Of a stretch of DNA of 64,000 bases, positions 9,250 to 18,119 are shown in pieces. Source of the DNA: Kappaphycus alvarezii (Eukaryota; Rhodophyta; Florideophyceae; Gigartinales; Solieriaceae); contig NADL03000462.1 in NCBI GenBank assembly GCA_002205965.3, forward strand, positions 1,125,001 to 1,189,000. Direction: 5' to 3'. How positions within the stretch are numbered: position 1 is the stretch's first letter; every line of letters starts with the position of its first letter. Under the pieces are notes generated by a model that worked only from the letters and a program-made list of their open reading frames with translations, did no database searches and was not told the DNA's origin. The translations under genes and the position numbers were made by a program.

Positions 9250-11397
9250 CTAAGAACTAACCGGATGTTCCACGTCAGGCACGTGCAGTGGGGCTCGCGA
9301 TAGAATCGCCATTGCAATAGAAGACCACAGTGTGCAACTAATGCGCTGATAAATACGTCTGCGGATCACTGCTGTGGTTGTGTTGAACTTCTCTGCGATG
9401 CGCGGGATGAAGTCTTCGATGAACAGGATAGAGGCGGGGGATGGGGCACCCAAGGAGTCGAAAGCCAGGGGCTGAAACTTGAAGTTCGGTTCCTGGAGGG
9501 TGTTGTGCGAAGGGGGCGGGATGCGGCGTACCAGTTTGCGCTCCAGGTCTGTGACTTTGTCTCGGTGGGCAATGTCGGCGGCGCCGCCGGCCATTTGGGT
9601 GGCCCTTGTGCGCACACCTTGTTTGAACGGCGAGACAATGGTTAGGTCGCAGGCTATGGGGCGGACCTGTTGACCAGTGGGCAGGGGGGGGGTTGTATGA
9701 GAATGTCCGCAGGACGGATATTCGTTCCCGGGACAAGGAGCGGGACTTCGTATTGGCAGTCCAGGCCCGCGGCGCGAGCAACGTGGTAGGCGAAAACGTT
9801 GCGCAGCGAGTTGTGGCGGTGCGGGCGGCCGAAGCCGGCAGGGCAGAGGTCAGCCGCGTGGTCCCGAGTGCGTCCAAAGTTTGATTGCAGTGGGCACAGG
9901 TGAGCGGGCGGGAGTCGTCGTATACGGGGAGGCCTAGGTGCCGGCGGAGCATGGTCTGCCAGTGGGCCGAGGACACCACCGTAGCGGTTGTGGGGTGAGC
10001 GATGAGAAAAGCGGCGGCGGGGCTGTTCCGGAACGCCAGGCCACGGATCCGATGTCGAACTTCTTGAGTGCTGTGCTGAGCCGGGTTGGGGTGTGTCAAC
10101 CATGAGTCGTCGCGCCAGTGGACCTTTGCCTGTGCCTCCTGCTGCACACCATTTAAGAAGGTTTGGAGGTTGGATGGTTTGGCAGCAAGCAGGCATGGGT
10201 CAAAGGGGCCGAGGTCGACGGAGTACGGGCGCCCAGGGATACATTGCAGGAAATCACGGATTCGCGGCAAGGCTTGTCGGACCAGGAACGCCCTGTCACC
10301 TCGGTATCGGTGACCAGAGACGGCGGCAGAACGTTGCGTGGTATACGATGCCGATCTCTCACGTGCCGGAACCGCGTCGATGATACTAGCTGCGACCGAG
10401 CCGTGTAGGAACGGAGAGATGAGGGTAAATCCCTGACCTCCCTGGCGGATGGGTAGCGTGACTTGGTCCCATGCAGTGTCTGTGAGGGCGATCCCGTGTA
10501 GCTCCGAGTACGACGACCTCTGCAGGGCGTCAAAGGCTTGTGCAGCGGGGGCCGAGTGTTGTGGGTCGGCGAGCCGGAACGCGTGGGTGACGAGGCATGC
10601 CGACGCGCACAGCCGGTGCATGTGGAAACGGGCGCGGGGGTCACGAACGTGGGTCAGCAGTCGGAGGGTGCGGCGGCACCCATCGACCTTGTCCCGTAGG
10701 TATGCATCGGTGAAGGCCCGGTTGCCCATCGGCGCTCCTAGGAGCTCGAAGCCGTCGCGCGAGCACTCGGACAGATGAAAAACCCGGAGGAATTCCGTGC
10801 GGTCCGGCAGGAGCGTGTTCGGCCAGTAAATGCGCGTCTTCCTCGCGTTGACATAGAGGCCCACAGCCGGACCCTCAGCCTGCAGGAGGTGGAGAGCGCG
10901 GCGCAGACCCTGAAGTGTCCCTATGAGAGTCCCGTCATCCGCGTACCATTGATTAAGCACGATGTCGCTGTCCTCGGCGATTTTCCGAATTAATGGTTGG
11001 ATCGTGAGGGAAAACAGCAACATACTGGCCGGGTCGCCCTGCTGGGTGCCCTGAGCACTCGGGATGACCGTGTTCTGGCGATTCGGTATAAGCAACGGTG
11101 GCTGAATACGACCGTATATCATATTCACGAAGCGGGCCAGAGAAGGAGCGAGTGCAGGAAGTTGAGACAGCATTGACTGGCGATCAACGCGGTTGAAAGC
11201 GTTGTGCGCGTCAGTGAGGACCGTGGCAACATGCGGAGCACCAGTGAAACGGCGAAGCAGGGTGCGGGTGTCATGGATGACCGCGTCCATCCCGGCCTTG
11301 ATACCGTTGGCCGTTTGGAATGGCGCGAGGAAGTCTCGAGAGTCATCGATGGCGCTCGGCAGCAGCGTCTTGGTGACGATGCGGCGGAGGACCGACC
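9250..11397 (-). pseudogene. Family A retrotransposon: reverse transcriptase, zinc finger, endonuclease (5'-truncated, two frameshifts)
   Basis: The best RT copy in the window. On the minus strand the frame enters near 11397 with LRRIVTKTLLPSAIDDSRD and AIDDS...PFQTANGIKAG. It continues with motif A (VLTDAHNAFNRVDR), motif B (QGTQQGDPASMLLFSLTIQP), motif C (QWYADDGTL) and the thumb-like GLYVNARKTRI. The catalytic Asp residues (TDAH and YADD) are intact. Towards the 3' end the finger starts C-AHC, then a frameshift near 9875 moves the rest of the finger (DHAADLC) and RPADIL into another frame. A second shift near 9685, in a run of nine G, moves ACDLTIVSPF and the tail into a third. The amino-terminal part is missing at 11397, where the copy abuts the 3' end of another. 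It is a recently dead R2-like element (RT followed by ZnF and restriction-like nuclease); no AP endonuclease is seen. Confidence 0.85.
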
Positions 11398-12388
11398 ATG
11401 GAGGAAGTTTAATGCGTTCAGTATCTACTGTGGACTGCGCACGTCCTAACTATACGGTTAAGATCTAACCGGATGTACTTCGTCGTCCGTGCGCATCGGT
11501 GCTCGGGACAGGATAGCTTCGGCGATGGAGGACCACAGGGTGCAACTCAGTCGCTGGTAGATACGGCGGCGGACAATGCCAACTGTCGAGTGACACTTGG
11601 ACGCGATCCGCGGAACTAACTCCTCGATAAATGCAATAGTTCCAGGGGAAGGGGCACCTAGGGAATCAAACGCCAGAGGTCGAAACGTGAAGTTCGGCGT
11701 GTAAGGCGCAGAAGATGGGCCAGTCGATGGAGCGGGAAGTCGTCGGGCGATGTTGCGTTCCAGGGTTGTAACCTTGTCGCGGGCCGCCAGTTCAGCAGCG
11801 CCTCCGGCAGCCTGGGTCGCCCTGGTGCGAACTGCGGCCTTGAACGGTGAAACGACGGTGATGTCACAGGCAATGGGGCGCACCATTGACGGGGAGGAAG
11901 TTTAATGCGTTCAGTATCTACTGTGGACTGCGCACGTCCTAACTATACGGTTAAGATCTAACCGGATGTACTTCGTCGTCCGTGCGCATCGGTGCTCGGG
12001 ACAGGATAGCTTTGGCGATGGAGGACCACAGGGTGCAACTCAGTCGCTGGTAGATACGGCGGCGGACAATGCCAACTGTCGAGTGACACTTGGACGCGAT
12101 CCGCGGAACTAACTCCTCGATAAATGCAATAGTTCCAGGGAAGGGGCACCTAGGGAATCAAACGCCAGAGGTCGAAACGTGAAGTTCGGCGTGTAAGGCG
12201 CAGAAGATGGGCCAGTCGATGGAGCGGGAAGTCGTCGGGCGATGTTGCGTTCCAGGGTTGTAACCTTGTCGCGGGCCGCCAGTTCAGCAGCGCCTCCGGC
12301 AACCTGGGTCGCCTTGGTGCGAACTGCGGCCTTGAACGGTGAAACGACGGTGATGTCACAGGCAATGGGGCGCACCATTGACGGGGAG
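11398..12388 (-). repeat. Tandem array of ~490-bp 5'-truncated family A 3' ends
   Basis: Two near-identical units (about 11404-11897 and 11898-12388) precede a third, longer copy from 12389. Each unit encodes RPIACDITVVSPFK to the C-terminal HPVRS and ends with the same 3' tail. Both complete units are truncated at the same point, CAATGGGGCGCACCATTGACG on the plus strand, right before the next GAGGAAGTTTAATGCG. The shared truncation indicates tandem duplication of one unit rather than independent insertions. The second unit has a one-base deletion (GGGAAGG instead of GGGGAAGG near 12137) that breaks its frame. Confidence 0.85.
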
Positions 12389-13297
12389 GAAGTTTAATGC
12401 GTTCAGTATCTACTGTGGACTGCGCACGTCCTAACTATACGGTTAAGATCTAACCGGATGTACTTCGTCGTCCGTGCGCATCGGTGCTCGGGACAGGATA
12501 GCTTCAGCGATGGAGGACCACAGGGTGCAACTCAGTCGCTGGTAGATACGGCGGCGGACAATGCCAACTGTCGAGTGACACTTGGACGCGATCCGGAACT
12601 AACTCCTCGATAAATGCAATAGTTCCAGGGGAAGGGGCACCTTGGGAATCAAACGCCAGAGGTCGAAACGTGAAGTTCGGCGTGTAAGGCGCAGAAGATG
12701 GGCCAGTCGATGGAGCGGGGAGTCGTCGGGCGATGTTGCGTTCCAGGGTTGTAACCTTGTCGCGGGCCGCCAGTTCAGCAGCGCCTCCGGCAACCTGGGT
12801 CGCCTTGGTGCGAACTGCGGCCTTGAACGGTGAAACGACGGTGATGTCACAGGCAATGGGGCGCAACGTTGTGCCTTCCGGGGTTGGTGGTGGTTGTACA
12901 AGGATATCGCGGGGCGGAGCTCAGTGCCCGGGACGAGGAACGGAACCTCTTGCCGAGTATCCAGACCCGCCGCGCGGGTAACGTGCGTCGCAATCGCATT
13001 ACATAGCGAGTTGTGGCGGTGACGAAGGCCGAAACCAGGGCAGCAGAGGTCGGCGGCGTGATCCCCGAGGGTGTCCAAGGGGTGGTCACAGTGGTGGCAG
13101 TTGAGGGCCATGGAGTCATCATACACTGGCAGTCCGAGGTGACGGCGGAGCATGGTCTGCCAGTGTGTAGTGTGGACCTTCGTAGCTGCCGTGGGATGAG
13201 CGAAGAGAAACGCCGCAGCGGGGCTGCGGCGGAACGCTAGGCCACGGATGCGATGTCGAATGTCGGCGTCGCTATGGGCGGTCGGGTTTGGGGCATG
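12389..13297 (-). pseudogene. Family A zinc finger + endonuclease, third unit of the array
   Basis: This continues the tandem array but extends further 5'. On the minus strand it encodes MLRRHLGLPVYDDS, the finger CHHC-x9-H-x4-C (CDHPLDTLGDHAADLC region), RHRHNSLCN, EVPFLVPGTELRPA, then in another frame RPIACDITVVSPFK and FRPLAFDS. Frameshifts near 12900 and 12595 disable it. The 5' boundary at about 13297 abuts another 62-bp-type tail. Confidence 0.8.
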
Positions 13298-13405
13298 GTA
13301 GGTAACTTTATGGCATCAGTAGAACGGGTGTCCGCTGCAGGATCCGACTATACTGCTAGCTAAGTGCTAACCGGGTGGTCCACGTCGGCCACGTGCAGCG
13401 GCATT
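13298..13405 (-). repeat. Family A 3' tail, single unit
   Basis: Contains one 62-bp tail unit (GGTAACTTTATGGCATCAGT to CTATACTGCTAGC) followed by CTAAGTGCTAACCGGGTGG and the codons for the end of the protein (HVADVDHPV, minus strand), then stops at a T-rich run. It is the 3' remnant of a very short, heavily 5'-truncated insertion. Confidence 0.7.
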
Positions 13406-13427
13406 TTTTTTTGTTTTGAATTTAGAG

Positions 13428-13435
13428 TATAAATA
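13428..13435 (+). promoter_or_regulatory. TATA-like element upstream of the tRNA candidate
   Basis: TATAAATA lies 45-52 bases before the mature 5' end of the tRNA candidate. Plant and algal tRNA genes often have TATA-like motifs upstream. Its role here is inference. Confidence 0.35.
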
Positions 13436-13479
13436 GTTTAGCATTTCCACGACAAATACGCAGGGGGGCAGCGGTCAAA

Positions 13480-13577
13480 GTCACATTAGCTCAGTCGGCA
13501 GAGCGTAGGTCTCATAATGGCAACGTCAGCAATCCTAAGGTCGCGAGTTCAAGCAATTGATCTCCTCGCATGTGGCT
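13480..13577 (+). tRNA. tRNA-Met(CAU) candidate with anticodon-loop intron and T-loop insertion
   Basis: All four cloverleaf stems can be drawn. The acceptor stem GTCACAT (13480-13486) pairs with ATGTGGC (13570-13576), with one G-T wobble. The D stem GCTC pairs with GAGC (13489-13492/13501-13504), and the D-loop is AGTCGGCA. The anticodon stem TAGGT/TCCTA (13506-13510/13533-13537) has the T-T closing pair usual in elongator tRNA-Met and loop CTCATAA. The T stem GCGAG/CTCGC (13543-13547/13565-13569) is perfect. Two extra segments interrupt it: about 15 nt after the anticodon (13518-13532, the canonical 37/38 intron position) and about 10 nt within the T-loop (13548-13564 is 17 nt instead of 7). 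Removing both gives exactly 73 nt. TTTT at 13587-13590 could terminate Pol III. The discriminator is T rather than the usual A. Alternatively it is a pseudogene with an insertion, but the intact pairing argues against random decay. Confidence 0.7.
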
Positions 13578-13734
13578 TCCTACATATTTTGCACATCGCG
13601 ACTTTTCCAGTTTTAAACCGGAGCACCCAGGAAATAGTTACAGTGCAGGACAGCCAGTACATCGAGAATTTTGTCTATTTACTCATTACGGTACTTACAG
13701 TATGTCGAGTGTGCATCGACTGACCGACTATTCA

Positions 13735-13830
13735 GTTATGACCTAACTGGATGGACCAAATCGGTCACGTGCAGTAGGGCTCGCGACAGGATGGCCAGAG
13801 CCACCAATGTTAGAATTAGAAACGTACAGT
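13735..13830 (-). repeat. Old family A C-terminus relic
   Basis: On the minus strand this reads SRALLHVTDLVHPVRS followed by a stop, matching the family A C-terminus (SRAPLHVPDVEHPVSS). Upstream sequence is not recognisable. The flanks contain TACAGTAC steps. Confidence 0.55.
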
Positions 13831-14164
13831 ACATGTACAGTAGCTTCCAAAGACGGACAGTGAAAGCTACTGTCTATCTACAGTAGTTGAATTTCATTAG
13901 ACATGGCTGCTACTGACACGAATTAAGTGGCTACGGTTCAATTTGTTAGTTTTAGGTTATTTTTACTATACTGTATACTGTCAGTTAGTATACAACCGAC
14001 AGTACAGCACGCCTGACTTGAACACATCAAGTCAGGAAACTCTACAATATAAAGAGGTGATGGTGCTGCACTTCCCCGCACTATCACTAACAACATCACC
14101 AAACAACATCAAACACCCGAACCACACTCCTCACCCGCAGCAGTAAGCTGACCGAAAATACCCG
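13831..14164. other. No gene; TACAG/CTGTA-rich spacer
   Basis: Short direct and inverted copies of TACAGTA/TACTGTA occur between 13830 and 14010. The rest shows nothing recognisable. Confidence 0.4.
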
Positions 14165-14516
14165 AGGGAACACCGTAAGTGTCCTCCTCAAATAAGGCGC
14201 CAAAGAAGCGCTTGAAGGGACGCATATTCGCGCCCCCCCCCGCTCAACAGCGGGGCGAAACAACACCAACGACCACGAGGAGCAACTGATACGTTGGTAG
14301 ATGCGCGTGCGAATAGTAGCGTCCGAGGTGTGGCATTTCCAGGCAACACGAGGTACAAACTCTTCGATAAATAATGGTCTCCGGACAAGGGGAAGCGAGA
14401 GAATCAAAAACCAGGGGCTGGAATCGGAAGCCAGGGTCGAGGGAGGACTGGGAGGGGGGGCAGCAGGCGACTTGTGAGCTTGTGTTGTAGGTCAAGGACC
14501 TTGTGTTGTAGGTCAA
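14165..14516 (-). pseudogene. Family A endonuclease C-terminus, minus strand
   Basis: The minus strand encodes DPGFRFQPLVFDSLASP and, after a frameshift, FIEEFVPRVAWKCH and RIYQRISCSSWS, all matching the C-terminal block of family A. A 20-bp direct repeat (AGGTCAAGGACCTTGTGTTG, at 14491 and 14511) marks its 5' edge and the junction with the next, oppositely oriented copy. Confidence 0.7.
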
Positions 14517-14523
14517 GGACCTT

Positions 14524-15077
14524 GTGTTGGTGCGTGAGTTGATGCGTGAGGGTCCGGTTTACCCGCGCCACTCTCCGCTAGCTTTCCATCAATTGACATC
14601 AGAACGTAGATACAGTAAATACACTGGCCATGCGTCCGATCTCCGCCCACCTCGATTTCGCAGATTCCACCGGAATAACTCTGTCCGCAACGGCCTTGAC
14701 TTCAGCACCATCCGCGCTGCCGGCCGCGAGCACGGGTTCCAGGTTCCCCCTTTCATCCCTGGCATTATGCTCCGGCCTGCAGACATCCTGCCACACTTAA
14801 CGGCCCCAGCAAACGACACCGCCTTCCACCCCCTGGCATGCGATGCGATACAACCATTGTTTCCCCCTTCAAGTCTACCTCCCACACCAAGGCGACCCAA
14901 GTCGTCGGAGAAGCTGCCGAGATAGCCCACGGGAATAAGATTCGCGACGTCAGCCGCAACATGCCTGGCCGAGTCCCCACCCAAATTTCCCGACTGCCCC
15001 CTACCCGCCTCGAGAGTTTTCTTTCAGCCAATAGCATGTGCTTCTCTCGGCATCCCTTTCATTGCTACATTTCCTGA
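14524..15077 (+). pseudogene. Family A zinc-finger end/endonuclease, plus strand
   Basis: The plus strand encodes HASDLRPPRFRRFHRNNSVR, corresponding to the DHAADLCPxGFGRxHRHNSLRN segment after the zinc finger but with the last finger Cys changed to Arg. LRPADILPH, LACDAI and, in a shifted frame, RCDTTIVSPFKS and EAAEIAHGNKIRDV follow. The catalytic Asp pair can still be seen across two frames. It is oriented back to back with 14165-14516. Confidence 0.7.
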
Positions 15078-15769
15078 AATTCTGATTTCATCCCGCTTGT
15101 TCAGCGATACCGGAACGGGTCGTCGTAGAATTGGTGAAGGCCTCAGTGCCCTCCACTGGTTGATAGCGGTGGCTAAACTGTCTCGGGTTCCGGTGCACGA
15201 TGCGAACATGTCCCATCTGGTTAGTTCCCAACTGTAAGGTCGTAATCAGTTGAGCGTGCCGACCAGGGCTGTGCCTACTATAGAGTTGTGATTGGTTCAT
15301 ACATATATTTCGTTCATCAGAGGGGACAACCGAAATCGTCCAAGTCCACCTAAAACGGCGTCCGATCTATGCCACTCAGCAAAGTGGTGAGCAATTTTGG
15401 AAGGCGAGAATGGAATTTACCAAACACGTGCTTTGAAACTGGTTATGCCCAAAGCCTACAGTACAGTACTGTACAGTACAGTACATGACTGTACAGTACA
15501 GTACATGAACCAGTTCCAACTGTTCTTCAGCCCACATATGATCCAGCAATGCAAACCATACAGTACTACGGTGAGTGTAATCCACATTTTTGATCCAACC
15601 GGATGACCTGTCGCATTCAAATGCGAATCTTCAATTCGGTTGGTTCTTTTGGCATTATTGAAAATACTCTGCTGTTGGGGGGAACCCATTCGCGTTAAAA
15701 CAGGTTTTATAGTATTCAACGTTGTTCACCTGAACTCGTCTCTGCCTCTTTAAACTCTCATCCAAGTCA
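15078..15769. other. Intergenic with hairpin-forming TACAG repeat
   Basis: No gene. At 15459-15507 runs of TACAG and CTGTA form overlapping palindromes, enclosed by AACTGGTT (15437-15444) and AACCAGTT (15508-15515), so the whole block could extrude as one hairpin. The last 100 bases are the presumed 5' flank of the downstream dehydrogenase-like gene. Confidence 0.45.
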
Positions 15770-17972
15770 ATGGAAAATTCCTGCCATTCTTCAAACCCCC
15801 TTTCCTCTCACGGAATCCCCCCCTCCCGCACCCCCTCACCTTCCCCTCCTTCCTCCCGCACCGTTTCCCGCTCCGCCTCAACCACCCTTCCTTCTGAAAA
15901 CTATACCTCCTTCAAATCTGCCGTCATCCTTGGCGCACATACCGAACTTGGAAAACTTGTCCTTCTTAACCTCCTCCGCCATCCCCTTATTTCACGCATC
16001 CATGCGCTCGCCTCCGTCGACCCTCGTGGAGATATTCCTATCCACCCCGACCATTTCCCGAAACTTCGCCTCGTTCTGGATTCCCCTCGATAATATCGAC
16101 CAAATATTGAAGACGAAAGTCCCACCCGTTCAGTTAGCCTTCTGCTGCCTCGGCTCCTCGAAGCAAGACCATTCCCGTCTCGGCCCATACACCTTTCGTA
16201 AACTCAACTATGACATCCCACGTCGCTTCGTTTACCATCTTTTCCGCACCGACGTCCAACGCATTGGCATTCTTTCCCACGCTCAGGCCAATATCGCTGC
16301 CCGAACTGAGTTTCTAAAAGTCAAGGGCGAATTAGTCCACAACGTAGTACAATTACTCCGTCAAGCCGGCCGCCATGCACCCAGCGTTTTGCTTCTTCGT
16401 GTCCCGCTCCTGTTGACCAACTTGAAAGACACCAATGGACTGCACGGCTACAAAATCCCCCGGCTGAACGAAATCAAACAAAAGGCTGCTCTTAAATTCG
16501 AGATGGGGCCGTTGCAAGCTGTCCATGTGCGTGACGTTGCAAAGGCTATGGTTGCCGACGTTATACTTCACGCAGACCTGCCACCGGAGTCGGACTTGGC
16601 ATTCCGCTTCAGGAAGCATCAGTACAGACTTACGGAGCTCTATGGTCCGGACATCGTTAATCTTGCCAATGAAGTACGCATGGCGCAACGTCGTTTATTG
16701 TCAGAGCGACTCATGGGGGAGCAGGACGAAATTCCTCAGTACGAACATGAACTCCCGCCGCAAGAGACAGGGTTTCCAGAACGGCAGCCGTGGCTCTCAG
16801 GGGAGAGAATGGACCCTGTGCCCGACCAAGTTGCGGGACATGCTGACTACGCAGGTGTCGAGTACCCGAATCGGTATGGTAATAATATCATTGGGGATCC
16901 GAGAGTGGAACAAGGTGAATACATGGAAGATGGGGTGTTTTATTCGGCGGGCGCGAATGAGCATGAGGGTGAGAGCATAGATGTGGCTGGGGAACCAGTG
17001 GTGGACAGGAATAAAGAGTTTGAAGCAGCCATTGGGTCTGTTGAGGCCCTCGCATATCACTTGGGCAGACATGTTGGGATGGAAGATGAAGAAGCGGGAG
17101 GTTGGAATCAAGAGCATAATAGGAGGAGGGTGAGGGTTGATGATCGAGTATGGCGAAGAATGGAGCAAACCGACTGGCTGGATGAGGGCATGGGAGAGAG
17201 GTTCACACCTGAGGAAGCAGAGCGATGGAGGAGGAATGATGGACTCAACATACATCACACAGCAGTGGAGGGGGTTCAGGGTGAAGATGGAGCGTATTGG
17301 CCAGTGAAGCAAAGAGACGGTGCCCGGGGAGAGAAGGAAGATGCACTTCAGCGAAGGAGCAGCCTACTAGGGAATGTGGGCGTGAAATATCCAGAAACTG
17401 ACCCGCGGTATCTTGCATCCGCAAGGGCATACGTGAACAGCACAGATTCGTTAACCTCTCCAAAGAAGGGAGTTCAGCCGTCAAGGGAGAAGTTGATGTC
17501 TGTGGCACTGGGTCATGGGGAAGCCAATGTTTTAGATGGGGAGCGTTCTGAAGAAGATGGCGGCGCGATTTCAGGAGAGTACCAGCCATCGAGAGAAATG
17601 AATGGACCATACTCGTATCATGAAACGGAACAATGGGTGGCCTCGGGGAACGACGTCATGGAGAGGCGATCGACATCACCGTACGCAGATACGGGAGAGG
17701 GTTCCATTACAGAAATGCCTGCTGAAGGAAGCGGATGGAGGGGACATGGGGGTGCCGGAAGATCTTTTCCAAATGCTTGGGGTTTAGAGAAACTGGGAGC
17801 TTTTGTCGAAAAGGTCATCGCAGCCACGGACCGACCCAGTAGGAAAGTAGTGGAAAGAAGTGGGAGGGCTCAAGCGCAAAGGAGAAGGAATGACATTCAG
17901 GATCAGGAATTCTTGGTTGACGACTTCAGAGGCAACGGTGATATGAGAGCCGCTGGGCAAATCTCAATTTAA
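15770..17972 (+). CDS. TIP30/FMP52-like short-chain dehydrogenase with long acidic C-terminal tail (one frameshift)
   Basis: The first frame (15770-16093) has a Ser/Pro-rich leader, then AVILGAHTELGKLVLLNLLR, a Rossmann start where the usual GATGxxG has become GAHTELG. At about 16082-16088, in a CCCC run, the reading frame must shift to the frame of 16088-17972, which continues DNIDQIL, LAFCCLGSS, FRKLNYDIPRRF, IGILSHAQANIAARTEFLKVKGEL, LLLRVPLLL and LQAVHVRDVAKAMVAD. This order is that of the atypical SDR family including metazoan TIP30/HTATIP2 and fungal FMP52. The usual Tyr of the YLxxKGE motif is Phe here, so activity is doubtful. After the fold (about 16720) about 415 hydrophilic, Glu/Asp/Arg-rich residues follow with no domain I know. 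A one-base indel (real or sequencing error) or a tiny intron explains the shift; GT-AG introns tested by eye would remove conserved residues. Confidence 0.75.
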
Positions 17973-18119
17973 GTACAGCTGGACGTATCCAGCATAGGCG
18001 ATTGTGATACGTGAATTCTCGGCAGATGAACAAGGCAGTGTTGATCTCAAACTCCCAAGAATATAGTATTACATTTCTTACTGACGTATGCTTTTGCAAC
18101 ACTGAAAAGTCATTACAAA

